From an uncultured bacterium (GTDB taxonomy: Bacteria > Verrucomicrobiota > Kiritimatiellia > CAIKKV01 > CAITUY01): a stretch of DNA of 52,828 nt. Each line of letters begins with the position of its first letter. The stretch's first letter is position 1. The notes under the pieces are model-generated. The model searched no databases. It worked only from the letters and a program-made list of their open reading frames with translations, and was not told where the DNA came from. Both the position numbers and the translations under genes were made by a program. Below are positions 28,401-38,700 of the stretch, piece after piece. The stretch covers positions 1 to 52,828 of the forward strand of contig CAITUY010000027.1 of NCBI GenBank assembly GCA_903895695.1. Direction: 5' to 3'.

Positions 28401-31400
28401 CGCCGCAGGCGAGGGTGTCGTCGGCCTTGTACGGGTCGTCCGATTCGTATACGGCGCCAAACTTGCCGTCAGCCGCTGGTGTATCGAAGTGATACTTGTG
28501 AGCCGTCAGGCCTCCGTTGCAGCTCCAACCGTCCTTATTGCAGGATACCAAGTACTGCTCGGACAGGTCGTAGTCCTGACCGGTGGCGATCTTGAGCGCG
28601 CATTCAAACGCACCCACCGTGGCAAACGCCCAGCAGGATCCGCACTGGCCCTGGTCTTTGATCGGCGTGACGTCGTTCTTGGCCAGCCAACTGAAGGTCG
28701 CCGGCAACCCCACCGGCACGGCACTGGCCGGCGCAATATGGGCCAGGTCCGGCGGCGGGAAGTCGCCCGGATTGTTCTTCAGGCCGCACAAGTGGCTCAT
28801 GGGACGCAGCAAGACAGGACTGTACTTGACCGTGTACTTGTTGCCGCCCGCGGCTGCCAGGCTCTGCGCCTTGGCCAGCAGGGTGTCCGCCTGCGACTGC
28901 TCAGAGGGCGCCAGCTCCGTGTACGCCTTGCCCGCGGTCGTTTGGCCGGCCCCGGACTGCAGCGGCCCATTGTAATTGTTGAAGATATCGGTATCCGACC
29001 TCGCACCGGCCCAGATCCGGACTTCGTCCAGCCAGCCGCGGTAGCCGTTGGTCACGGGACCCGTCGACCGGGACGCGCCGATCGTGACCTCGTCGTCACG
29101 GTGGCTCGAGACGTAGCCGTAGACGAGCGGCGGCAGGTTGGCGCCATCCGTCCGGTAACTGGCCAGTTTCCCGTTCACGTACAGCGCAAGGACGTTGGAC
29201 GCGCTGTTGTACAGACCGGCCACATGAGTCCAGGCGCCGATCGGGATCGTCACCTGCTGGAGGCCGGTGAAGTGTTCGGTCGCGGCGAGACCGTCCACCC
29301 GGGTTTCCTTCGGTGTGCCGTTGGTCGATACCAGGTAGCGGACATACGGCCGCAAGGTGCCGACAACGTTCGTGGTGACCACGCCCGCGTTCGTCGAAAC
29401 GACGACAGACGGCGCCACCGTATTGTTCGTCTCCAGGCCGACCTCGTAGTTGATCGCGTAGTCCGCGGACGTCAGGCCCTGGACAAAACGACTCACCAGC
29501 ACGCCGCCAGTGATGTTCGTAACGGCCTCGGGCTTGACCCATGTCTCAACCGTCCAGTCGCGATTCATGAGTTTGTCGCTGGGCGGAACTTTCAGGCGCG
29601 CATTACCGTTGAGGTAGACCGACCGCGGAATCGCGGGCGAAAGCGGATTGAGCGGATCGGTCGAATTGACCGGTAGCGGGCTGGTGGCCGGGCGAACCCA
29701 CGTGGGGTCAACCGCACCGTTCGCCTCTTCCCAGTCGGTCAAGCCGTCATCATCCGTATCCTTCATGTTCGGCATGGTGCCGAGATTCTGCTCCTGAATG
29801 TTGCTCAGCCCGTCGCCATCCGCATCGAGATCGCCATCCGGGATCCCGCTCGCGGTGGAGATGACGCTCTTGGGATCGGTCCCGCTAAGGTACTCGTAGA
29901 AGTTGTTGAGTCCGTCGCTATCGGGATCGGCCGTCGGCGCGCTGATGCCCGTCGGATTGAGCGGATCCATCCCGTGGGCCTCTCTCCAAGCGTCGGGGAT
30001 TCCGTCGCCGGCGGAGCTGAACGGTTGGCTGGACGGGATGCCGCCGCCGTCCCACATGGGGATGTCTTCATCCGCGGCCGCATACCCTGACGGCAGAAGG
30101 TCGTCAAATGACGTGAAGATCTCGAAAGGCTTGGCCGGAGCCGTGGTATAGGTATCCCGGTACGGGTTGGTCGTGTTGGCGAACGGCACGGTTTGGCTGA
30201 CGATGTTCGTTCCATTCATCACGGTTATCACGGCAGCCGGGTCGCCGATATCGACCGGCGGCACGACTGGAAGGTGCGCCACGGTATTCCAGATCCACGG
30301 CACGAAGCGGGGGTCGCCGCCGGACGATCCGGCATACACCTGGGAGCGCGACAGTTCCGTGGCCCAGAAGCCCACGCCAGTCCAGGTAGCCGGGAAAATG
30401 GAATTCCCGGTCACGTCAAACCCGAGTCCCGCCGGTGCAGTGGGGGAATGCTTGGGATCGGGCAGCGCATCGAAGCTGTAGAGATACATCGGAACCGCGT
30501 TGCCGCCACCGGAAAGAACGTCTGCCTGTTTCATGCGTTTCGTCATGGCGCTGACGACTTCAGACTGCGACCGGGCGCCGTCCCAGATGCGCACTTCGTC
30601 GATCCACCCCTTAAAGAAGTTGGCGGGAACAGGCGATGTCGGGATTATCGTTGTCGCGTCCATGTCGCCGTCCGGATTCAGATCCGCAGCCCCCACCATG
30701 ATGGGCCCCCCGAGGTAGAAGTAAGGAGCGGTGTTACCGTTGCCGAAGCGGGAAATGGCCGGCAACTCGTCAGGATTCGTCTGGGCGGCCATCTGGCCAT
30801 TGACATAGAGGATCAGGGCACCCCGCTGATTCGGGTCGGTATTGGAAGGCACCTGATAAGTACCGCACAGGTGCGTCCAGTCGTTGGAGGGCAACCGCGC
30901 CGCCGCTGGGGCCTTGGCCTGGTAGAAGACGGCTTCCTGGCCCTGCCCATGATAGGCAACATAGGGCAGGCCAGCCGGGTCCACGCCTAACCTGAAATTC
31001 ACGCGAATGCCGGCACTCAGGTACATCGGGTTTCCGATGGGAACGTTCATGGGACGCTCAACCACGATCTGTTCCTGGCCGGAAGCCGGGTTAATCGGGC
31101 GAACCCAGGCTTCAACGGTGAATGAACGGAAGACCTCGCCCTGCAGATAGGTGTAGGGGTAGCAAGTCCGGGCATAGGAGGAGAGCCCAGGCGGCAGGTA
31201 CAGCGCCCGCCGCTTGATGGGATGCTCGGGCGACAGGGGGTCCGTCTGCGTTGCCTGCAACTCCTGACGATCGCTAAAGGCGTCGCCGTCCGTATCGAAG
31301 CCTTCAACAGACTCGAAGTCGTAGGCATATGTGGGTGGCGGCAGGATGCCAGACCACGGCCAGAACCCGAATGGGTTGACCGAATAATACAGATTCACGT

Positions 31401-34400
31401 AACTCTCGTTGAAGCCTTTGTCCTTGAGCCAGAGGGGCGACGGACAGGTGTGATACTGGGGCGATGACACGGGATCGATCAGGTTGACCCCTTCTTCCGA
31501 GTTCGGCAAGCCGTCGCCATCAGAGTCCATGAACGGGCTCCCGTTGACGTAAGGCTCCGTGCGGGGATCGCCGATAAGGGGACTGAAGACACCGATTGGG
31601 AAGGCTCCATTGAAGTCGCGCGACAGGACCAGATCCCACACGCCATAGGTCGGATTCAGGCCATGGTATATCTCATAGTAGTCGTCCATCCCATCCGAAT
31701 CCGAATCCACCAAATTCGGGTTGGCGCAGACGTAGCCCCACCGGCCGATTGCGGCGCCGGCAGCCAAGGGGTTGTATATGAGTTGCGACCAGTCCCATAA
31801 CTTGGGGGTTCCATTCGGACCGCCATAGAAGTCCGTACTGTCGTAGGATGGCTTGCCCGGCGTCCAAACATCGTACTGCCAGTGATAGACGGAGGCTGAA
31901 TAGTACTCCAGGTAGTTCGGCAGTTTGTCGTGGTCCGGGTCGTTGAACGTGTCACCCAGCGTGCCGTCAAGGCCGCTGCCGCCGGGATAGCACGCCTCGA
32001 ACGGATCCGGCATGGTATCGCCATCCGTGTCGCTGCACGTCGGATTCAAGCCGCCGCCCGTATAAGCGTGGCCGTTCCACGTGCCTGCGGTGAAGACGAT
32101 CTGGGTCTCGGTAATGCTGCCATCCGGGGCAGTCATCAGGACATCGTTGGTAACGACCGCACCACCTCCGCTGAAGGTGCTCTTCTCGGTGGCATCTTTG
32201 ACTTGGTCGCCATCGGTGTCACCGTTCGAGATGTCAGTCGGGAATATCTTGTTCATCCACCCCTGAACCGGAACAAGGGCCTGCCGATTCGTACTGGACG
32301 TAACGAAGCTCTGGAACTCGGCGAAGTTCGAAAGTGTGTCGCCATCGGCGTCGAGGCCCGCGTCCAGAGGATCGCTGGCGTTCAGGCCGATGTAGTTCTC
32401 CCACCCATCCCAGATGCCGTCATTATCGGAATCGGGGCTGAAGGGATGCGTCGCGTCATCCGCCAGGGGCCCTGAGGGAATCGTCATGATGAGACCGTTC
32501 GGGCCGCGCAATTCATCGATATTGGAGTAGCGCTTGGTGTTCGGCGCCGGGGCGACCCCGGGCCCCGGCATATGCCCCGGATCCGGGTAGACCTGAGCCC
32601 AAGCCGTGCGCGGGTCGAAGTTGGTCGCGACGTACACCTCGTGGTTGTGCAGCGCGAGATTGTTGGTGCCGAGATTCGCCATCCAGTCGTCATCGGGATT
32701 GTCGTCCCCGTCCATGCGCACGTGCCCGGGCGTGCGGGCTGCCCAGGGATCGTAGCCGAAGACGACTTCATAACCGTCGGGCAATCCGTCCTGATCCACA
32801 TCCCAGAGGAACGGGTTCGAACTCCGCTGGGGGTTCGGATCGGCATTCGGCGGATCGGTCATGACGATGCTGTTAGGCGCGCCGGCGACGCCGACCGACA
32901 AGGCATTGGGCTTCCAGACACTGTATTCGCGGACCGCGTCAAAGTAGTGCTGCGAAACCTTGGCGGTCCCGTAGTCGTAAAGGATGTCCATGTCGGGGCC
33001 ACCATCGTTGACATACACGGTCTTCGGGTTGAATACCCGGGTGGCGTTCGTGACGCCGTCCCAGCGCCGCACGGTGTTCGTGTAGTAGACCGCAACGCCG
33101 TTGGTCACGCCGAGCAGAAAGACTTCGTTACTGACGCTGTACGCCTGCTGCCAACGATCCCACGAGTACTCGAAACCGTCGTCCATCGTGTCCTTATCCG
33201 TATCGACCGCGTTAGCCTTACTCTGGTCGCCTGTTTCGAATACGTTGGTGACCATGACCGTGACGGCGGGGTGGTTGGGATTGTTGGGCATGGGATATCC
33301 CGCATCGCCATTATTCAGCGTAATGTAACTGGGCAGAAGGCCATCGGGCCCCTTGTACTCTTCCATGTTGACCAGGGGCTGATCCTTGCGCTGGTATCCG
33401 TCGGTTGTGCTCCAGTGGTAGTCGCCGTCCGGATTACCAGCCGGGCCCTTATCGACGACCGCGTTGCCGTTGTCCAAAGCCGCCGGCGTAAAGTTCACCA
33501 CGACACCGGCCTGTTGATTCGATTGCGCGGGATCGATAGATCCGGTCTCGTAGCCGTCATCCATGCCGTCGCCGTCGGTATCGGCATTGAGAGGGTTGAA
33601 ATACAATCCCTTGTTCGTAGCGGACAACATGGCCTCCTGGCTGTTGTTGAGGCCATCCCGGTCGGGATCGTCGGCGGGGCCACTGCCCGCGGTACCCGCC
33701 TGCAGGCCCCACATCGTCGTGAACCAAGCCGGCAGCAACGGCGCCGAAATCGCCTTGAAATACGGCCGTACAGTGATCGCGCTGACGACTGGCGCCGGGT
33801 ACACATCGCCGTTGATGTCCGGGTACAACTTGTTGGTTCCGACCAGACAGTAATCCGGCTGGAACGCCGCCGGATCGGTAGGCTGCAAGTTGATTATGAT
33901 CGTCGTGTTGGCGTCAACCCACGAGTCGTTCGGGTCGCCGTCGCCCGGCGTGCTGCTCTCAATAATGATGGCCGTGCCGTTGGTCGGCGGGATGACCGAG
34001 ATCGGGAACTGATTGACCCATTGCCAAGTCAACTGCACATCAGCCGTGATAGGCGTGATGCTCGCAGAGAATTGGTGTGGTTGGACAATGGCCGTGGGGT
34101 TGATGTTGACGCCGCCGGAATAGCCGTTGCACCGATAACGGGAGCCGCCGGGACCGGGCCCCACCGGGACCGGGACGGTCACCGTGACGTTCGCCCCGTC
34201 AGGAGCGTTCGTCTTGAACGGTCCCGGCACCGCGTACCCGTTGTAAAAGAACTGGGAAATCGTCCAGGACTTCCCGAAGTTGGCAACCAGGGTCTTGTCC
34301 GAGCCGTTCATGGACACGCTTACGGGATTAGCAGGCGAAACCGCGGCCCCCGTCCAACCGACGAACGAGTAGGTGCTGTTCGCGTTCGCGAGGACCGAAA

Positions 34401-34857
34401 CAACGTCGGCCAAATTCTGCGTGTAGGTACCTGCCGCCGGCACCGTGAAGCCTGCGCCGGGCGGATTGATTTGAATCGTCAGCTTCGGGCGGACGTCAAA
34501 GAAGTAGGCCGTCAAGAGAGACAAATTATTGGTGACGCAGCTCAGGAACACGGTGGGATCGTTGGTGGTACCCGCCCTCAGCGTACAGTTCGTTTCCAGA
34601 ACCCAGTACGCGAATTGATAGTTGGCAGACACCGCCAGTTGTGACGCCGACACCGTGACATTGCTGGAAGCCGGCACTGATAGATCCAGGGGCGTACCCA
34701 GGGCAATCCCAGGCTGCCCGATCGGGTGTGCACGGACGATCAGATCCTGCGCCTGGGCGGTGAGTGTTGCCCCCCAGACCACGGCAGCGATGGCTGCGGC
34801 TACCGCGAACCGGGGCGCCTTCCGACACGATGCGAGTAACGCATTGACTTTATTCAT
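25408..34857 (-). CDS. Giant secreted protein with embedded papain-like (C1A) peptidase, LamG and TSP3 repeats
   Basis: 3149 residues. Sec signal (cut after AQA near residue 36), then InlB-type beta repeats, many DxDxDGxxDxxE calcium-binding repeats (TSP3-like, about residues 400-1200), LamG/concanavalin-like domain 1 (about 1240-1440), more TSP3, LamG domain 2 (about 1760-1965), a C1A peptidase (about 2040-2285), more TSP3, the GTIDYVTG beta module (about 2560), DxNGxxDxxE segments and a C-terminal beta domain. The peptidase keeps the oxyanion Gln2069, Cys2075 (CGSCWAF), His2222 (GNHS) and Asn2240 (NQWG). It starts two bases after the coiled-coil lipoprotein stop, with GGAG before the ATG. 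Probably cell-surface or released; the substrate is unknown. Confidence 0.92.
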   Translation of the reverse strand: MNKVNALLASCRKAPRFAVAAAIAAVVWGATLTAQAQDLIVRAHPIGQPGIALGTPLDLSVPASSNVTVSASQLAVSANYQFAYWVLETNCTLRAGTTNDPTVFLSCVTNNLSLLTAYFFDVRPKLTIQINPPGAGFTVPAAGTYTQNLADVVSVLANANSTYSFVGWTGAAVSPANPVSVSMNGSDKTLVANFGKSWTISQFFYNGYAVPGPFKTNAPDGANVTVTVPVPVGPGPGGSRYRCNGYSGGVNINPTAIVQPHQFSASITPITADVQLTWQWVNQFPISVIPPTNGTAIIIESSTPGDGDPNDSWVDANTTIIINLQPTDPAAFQPDYCLVGTNKLYPDINGDVYPAPVVSAITVRPYFKAISAPLLPAWFTTMWGLQAGTAGSGPADDPDRDGLNNSQEAMLSATNKGLYFNPLNADTDGDGMDDGYETGSIDPAQSNQQAGVVVNFTPAALDNGNAVVDKGPAGNPDGDYHWSTTDGYQRKDQPLVNMEEYKGPDGLLPSYITLNNGDAGYPMPNNPNHPAVTVMVTNVFETGDQSKANAVDTDKDTMDDGFEYSWDRWQQAYSVSNEVFLLGVTNGVAVYYTNTVRRWDGVTNATRVFNPKTVYVNDGGPDMDILYDYGTAKVSQHYFDAVREYSVWKPNALSVGVAGAPNSIVMTDPPNADPNPQRSSNPFLWDVDQDGLPDGYEVVFGYDPWAARTPGHVRMDGDDNPDDDWMANLGTNNLALHNHEVYVATNFDPRTAWAQVYPDPGHMPGPGVAPAPNTKRYSNIDELRGPNGLIMTIPSGPLADDATHPFSPDSDNDGIWDGWENYIGLNASDPLDAGLDADGDTLSNFAEFQSFVTSSTNRQALVPVQGWMNKIFPTDISNGDTDGDQVKDATEKSTFSGGGAVVTNDVLMTAPDGSITETQIVFTAGTWNGHAYTGGGLNPTCSDTDGDTMPDPFEACYPGGSGLDGTLGDTFNDPDHDKLPNYLEYYSASVYHWQYDVWTPGKPSYDSTDFYGGPNGTPKLWDWSQLIYNPLAAGAAIGRWGYVCANPNLVDSDSDGMDDYYEIYHGLNPTYGVWDLVLSRDFNGAFPIGVFSPLIGDPRTEPYVNGSPFMDSDGDGLPNSEEGVNLIDPVSSPQYHTCPSPLWLKDKGFNESYVNLYYSVNPFGFWPWSGILPPPTYAYDFESVEGFDTDGDAFSDRQELQATQTDPLSPEHPIKRRALYLPPGLSSYARTCYPYTYLQGEVFRSFTVEAWVRPINPASGQEQIVVERPMNVPIGNPMYLSAGIRVNFRLGVDPAGLPYVAYHGQGQEAVFYQAKAPAAARLPSNDWTHLCGTYQVPSNTDPNQRGALILYVNGQMAAQTNPDELPAISRFGNGNTAPYFYLGGPIMVGAADLNPDGDMDATTIIPTSPVPANFFKGWIDEVRIWDGARSQSEVVSAMTKRMKQADVLSGGGNAVPMYLYSFDALPDPKHSPTAPAGLGFDVTGNSIFPATWTGVGFWATELSRSQVYAGSSGGDPRFVPWIWNTVAHLPVVPPVDIGDPAAVITVMNGTNIVSQTVPFANTTNPYRDTYTTAPAKPFEIFTSFDDLLPSGYAAADEDIPMWDGGGIPSSQPFSSAGDGIPDAWREAHGMDPLNPTGISAPTADPDSDGLNNFYEYLSGTDPKSVISTASGIPDGDLDADGDGLSNIQEQNLGTMPNMKDTDDDGLTDWEEANGAVDPTWVRPATSPLPVNSTDPLNPLSPAIPRSVYLNGNARLKVPPSDKLMNRDWTVETWVKPEAVTNITGGVLVSRFVQGLTSADYAINYEVGLETNNTVAPSVVVSTNAGVVTTNVVGTLRPYVRYLVSTNGTPKETRVDGLAATEHFTGLQQVTIPIGAWTHVAGLYNSASNVLALYVNGKLASYRTDGANLPPLVYGYVSSHRDDEVTIGASRSTGPVTNGYRGWLDEVRIWAGARSDTDIFNNYNGPLQSGAGQTTAGKAYTELAPSEQSQADTLLAKAQSLAAAGGNKYTVKYSPVLLRPMSHLCGLKNNPGDFPPPDLAHIAPASAVPVGLPATFSWLAKNDVTPIKDQGQCGSCWAFATVGAFECALKIATGQDYDLSEQYLVSCNKDGWSCNGGLTAHKYHFDTPAADGKFGAVYESDDPYKADDTLACGGPYNRPFVLKDWAFIGTGDDDLSIPDAKIKQAIFDHGPVQCAIYVGPAFQAYAGGIFNTSEPSPTGYGNHSILLVGWNDTEGYWILRNQWGTGWGENGYMRIAYGTSGVGQGASYVDYSAATAFSGKLAEFRFDDGGITAQDFQVPKDWLNNWSSAAVLDGARFETNSVNVAPLDKDTDGDGLPDWWEMAYGLNPYDATGDNGGNGDPDGDGLCNAAEYKAGTDPLRFDTRKSGASDFYAWDSIQTNELYRYRIYGELYTDHDGMDDWWEQMHGLDPRLYDAQLDPDQDGWSNVSEFQDATDPQDSTSYPVPSVTFNMKYVGLNGPGNLIINAYSSASMDGPPDATYDLAGLPFVQVTAEQLLPGLAGALAFGNVVPGSLTITVTGVGAGMFIDNGSGILVGTVAGTAGTIDYVTGGYTLVMPIPPVTLTATYRYRSGAATYPMSLTFAKAKTGYLKEGNAWFFAFIDRNGNRSWDPGEPAGVAQYQPIDVRRGAFTVTIGLTDMLPGYQRFAWTAQPGQTVYPVQITDQSRSGLLLASFSIRAPRTWLDEQDYRLAGLFGLPFTSLGITVLGSDGVTTIATNFFDTAYYSASPATPTCVTPAGAPLHYAMNEFVWNMDTNATRFELVIKSGSTAGATVLDVTDVPTFREADGTTHYRLPIYAGDGAFTNGVYYWQVKSLNPRANSAFSAWSAFSVDLTDQPQGPWSIQGNVVYPGKVTNANWIVQAYLSAGFGGAPAAQVTVKNVVTTNAWPLNRMHYALQGLPRGTYYVRAFLDQNGNGTKDVWETAGFLSSSSIYQPTSVDLPASASSKDVYVMFADTDNDKLADDWEYQYYGNLTAAGPGPLRGYTVSASSTNINVYECYAKAPLNMSPINPNVAGADGLPLRLKDALGLDVWSVNIFRISDMRTDAAGRAQVSWPALSSAGVMALGTGSAASIAGTGMTLHYQLQFTDDLVTWQDVPAQGSVSYDAVTRLLRFTDVPAGPMRHYYRYRVWWE

Positions 34858-34858
34858 G

Positions 34859-35764
34859 CTAGTTCTCCGACGAGATCTCACCCTGGCGCGTGACCAGATT
34901 TGTATACTCCGACCGAACGGCTGCTCGTTTCCCCATCTCACTCTTGTAAGTTGCGTTGGCGTCCAATGACTGCCGATAGGTCGCATAGGCGGCGGTCACG
35001 GCTTCATGGGCCTGCTTGACCTCGGGCTGCGGCTGCTCGTAGATGGCCTTCCGCTCGAGCTCACTCAGCGCCTTGGTCACCTCGGTAAGCTGCTGCAACG
35101 TCCGGGTAATCGCGTTCGTGTCGGCAGTCTGCCCGCTCTCCTCAACGGCGACGTCCCGGTCCACGCTGGCTCTCAACGCTGCCGCCTGGCGGCTCAAATC
35201 GGAGTGCCCGGTGATCGCCGTATCGCACGCGGATTCGTAGGCCGCGCGGGCCTGGTCCCACGCTTCGTAAGCCGACCGCACGGCGGGATCTTTTTCACGC
35301 GCTTCAAATTCGGCCTTGACCACGTTCTTCTCGGCCGCCGCCTGCTCCTGCCCTTTCCGCGCCATCATCAGGTCGATCGCTTTCAGGGCGAATTCCTTCT
35401 GGGCGGAACGCACGGCGGCCTTGCGTTCCGGCGTGCTGACGTCCATTTTCGGAGGCGTGCCCGAAGGATGCCCCATTCGACTCGCCGGTATCCTTTCGGG
35501 ACGGACAACCATGGGCTGCGCGGCAGGTTGGGTGACGGCCGGTAGTGCCGCATTAGTCGCGGACTCCCGGTGCGGCGGTTGCTGAACGGCCACCGGGACC
35601 TGACCCGCCGGCTGGGCGGGCTTCTGGGGTTGTTCCTTGCGTGAGCACGCAACCAAGCCGCACAACGCTCCTACAGCGGCCAGACGTACGGCCGCGTGGA
35701 GCGCTACACGACTATAACCTCTTGTGTCTTCTTTCACTGGCAGTCCCAAGTGACGATTATACAC
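34859..35764 (-). CDS. Coiled-coil lipoprotein
   Basis: 301 residues. Signal peptide with lipobox (GLVAC, Cys at about 40), a Pro/Gln-rich linker (about 41-110), then a long charged alpha-helical region (about 110-290) with coiled-coil character. It sits between two giant protease genes: 9 bases after the sedolisin stop, and its own stop is 1 base before the giant gene ATG. That packing suggests it serves them, for example as a periplasmic or outer-membrane anchor or assembly factor. The start is GTG at 35764; a GTG at 35737 gives a more ordinary signal peptide length. Confidence 0.82.
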   Translation of the reverse strand: MYNRHLGLPVKEDTRGYSRVALHAAVRLAAVGALCGLVACSRKEQPQKPAQPAGQVPVAVQQPPHRESATNAALPAVTQPAAQPMVVRPERIPASRMGHPSGTPPKMDVSTPERKAAVRSAQKEFALKAIDLMMARKGQEQAAAEKNVVKAEFEAREKDPAVRSAYEAWDQARAAYESACDTAITGHSDLSRQAAALRASVDRDVAVEESGQTADTNAITRTLQQLTEVTKALSELERKAIYEQPQPEVKQAHEAVTAAYATYRQSLDANATYKSEMGKRAAVRSEYTNLVTRQGEISSEN

Positions 35765-35773
35765 ATTCCACGC

Positions 35774-38700
35774 CTATGGAGCAATCTTCTTCACGCGCAG
35801 GAACTGGATCCTGTTCGTCGCCGAGAAAACATTGTTCGTCACGCCACGAAACGTCGACGTGACAGTCGTTGTATCGATCCAGTTCGTTCCCAAAAGGTTC
35901 GTCGACCACTGCACGCGGCAGACATCGCCGGAATCCGCCAACCAACTCACCACCGGCGGGATAAGCGACAGGCTCTCGATTCTCACGGTAATCGGACCTC
36001 CCAACGCGTTCGGGTCCGAACCGGCGGCCAACTCGGCGCCGTCGTAAACGCCGTTGCCGTTGCTATCGGGATTGAGCGGATCGGTTCCGGCACGATACTC
36101 GCCGATGTTCGAGACGCCATCGCCGTCCGGATCGGCATTGGGATCAATGCCGATCGTGCCGAAATAGTACAGCTCCCACGCGTCATCGATGCCATTGCCA
36201 TCCGAATCCAGCGTGACTTTGAGCCGGAGCACGCGGCTGTTGTAGGTATCAGCGACATAAAGCACGTCGCCGTCCGGTGCGGGGACCGCGCTACGCGGCA
36301 GATTGAACCTGCCCATTGACCCGCTGTTCGTAATGGCGCCCACATAGACGGCAACGCCGCCCGTGCGCATCAGGATCTGAACACGATTGTTGTTCATATC
36401 GGTGACATACAAGAGGGGACCAAGGCCCGGCTGAACGTCCCACACCCAGTTGAACTGCCCGGTCGAGGAGCCGCTCGAGCCATAGGCCCACGCAAATGCG
36501 GATCCTCCCACGAATGCCTGCACCCGGTTGTTGGGACCGTCCGCCTCGTAGAGGGTTCCGTCACTGCCCACCCCCACCCCAAGCGCGCGGCCAAACTGAC
36601 CGTTCCCGGAACCCGCCGAACCGAAAGCCTGTTGGAAGGCACCGTTCACAGCGCCGAAAACCTGAACACGATTGTTTCCCAAGCCGACAGCCTTGCTGTC
36701 GGCCACATAGAGATCCCCGGTGGGGCCAAAACCAACGGCCATCGGCGCATTGAACTGCGCATTGTCCGTCCCGTTCGAACCGAATGAGTAAAGGGGCGCC
36801 AGCGTCCCACTGACCGGGTTGATCGCGAACATGCGGACACGCTTATTGAGGGTGTCGGCCACGGCCACGCGCGTGCCGTCAGGACTCACCGCGATCCCGC
36901 TCGGGCTGCTGAATTCCGCAGCGGACGGAGATCCGAAGACCGACATCCGGTTCGTCAGCATGCGGTCCCACACCTGGACCCGGTTATTCCCGGTGTCGGC
37001 AATGAAGACGAAATTGCTACTCACGGCAACACGATTCGGATAGCTGCAGTCCGTGACCGCGGCCGCCGCCGTAACCGCCGTGGGGAGCTTCTGAACCGGC
37101 TGGCGCGGATCAAGCCCGTGCAACACGCACCAGCCATCGGGGATGGAATCGCCGTTGCTGTCCTTGCTGTAGTTGGACGGCTTGTTCACGATCCACGAAC
37201 CGAAGTCCACCGACTGCGCGGCCTGGCCGCGCAGGGTGATCTGTGAGGAATCGCCGTATGCCACCGCCTGATCGAACGACGCCGCATCCCAAGCCCTCAC
37301 GAAGACGACCGCATTGGATGGCAGTCCGTACAGAAACGTCTTAACGAACATTCCCTGATCGGGGGGCACGGCCGCGCCCTCGCCAAAGCGTCCCCACGGC
37401 TGGTGCGTGTCATAGCTGAACAGGATGCGATCATCGCCGGTGGCCTGCCCCGCGGCCGTCGGAGCGTCTGGGATACCGTTGGCCCCTGCATACAATACCT
37501 GGAACAAACAGGCGGCCGGCCCCCCGTTCCCAAGCAACGGCTGGCCCAGCCAGTTCACGACGCCGCCGCTGGCCCTGACGGTGAGCAGGTTGGTCGCTGG
37601 GGGGAATACCAGCCCGTCGATCGTGAAGGGCAGGACATCCTGCGACGGCGCGATTCCCGCCAATGTCACCGAGTGGAACAACTGCACCGTTGACGCCGCA
37701 AAGTTGCCCGGCGCCCCGAGAACGACGGATGAAGGCGGTTGACCGGTCGCGATGGCGCCCGCGGCCATAGTGCCATAATTGACGACCTGCGATCCGGCAA
37801 ATGAGACGCCCGGATCGGGACTGCCGATTGTCCCCGTGACGCCGGTCAGATTCTGGGTGGTCGAATTGTAGGCCGTGAACCAGATCGAAGCGGTTATACC
37901 AGGCGATCCGTTGGTCGGCGTGTACCCCACTACCCAGATCCCGGGGGCCTTGTAACTCGTCACAACGACGTCGTCGACATACATGCCGGCATGCGTCCCC
38001 GAACTGCCGCTTGTGCTCGTGGCCCGGAACCGAACTCGGATCGTTCGGTTGCCGTAGAAGCTGTCGTCCAACGCGACCTGCACGGGCACCCAACCGCCTG
38101 AGGTTCCACTGAAGGCGTCTGACGGAGTCACGTTGATCCAACCTGACCCGCAGTTCACCTCGACGTAGCCGTAATCCAAGACGTCGAAATCGTACCATAC
38201 TTTGAACCCCACCGTCGGGCTGGCTCCAACCGCCATCGGCGCCATCTGGAGCCACGCGTCCATGGAATTCGAATAGACTCCATCGAGAACCGTACCCCAG
38301 CAACTGGATCCGCTAGGCGTATTGGTGGGGCCCAACGAGTAGGTCGGAACGCCCCATTGCCAGGCGGCTGTGACGACTTGGATAGGCTGCTGGGTGGACG
38401 CCAGCCATGCACCCGGTCCACGCTCCATGTCATCCTGGAAGTTCACGCCCTGCAAAGGCATTGTGAAGACGGCGGGCCCGAAAAAAGCGTTCGGATTGCC
38501 GTTGTAATCCTGGACGGCGCCCGTTCGCACGGAGAGCTGGATCGCGCCCAAACCCGCCACGTTGTCCACGCTAACCAAATAACGGAAGCCCCCGCCGGCG
38601 ATCGCGCCAAGGGTAGCGCCAGGGACCGTGTTGACAAGGACAAGACCGCTGGAGTCCAGTCCGGTGACCGGCTCACTGAACGTGATCTCAAACGCCACGC

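Noticed and set aside
27490..29676. Long plus-strand open frame (728 codons) inside the giant gene
   Set aside because: It is antisense to the papain/LamG region, which has recognisable domains in the other strand. High GC makes long antisense frames common.
32572..34644. Long plus-strand open frame (690 codons)
   Set aside because: Antisense to the TSP3 and InlB repeat part of the giant gene; the product has no family resemblance.
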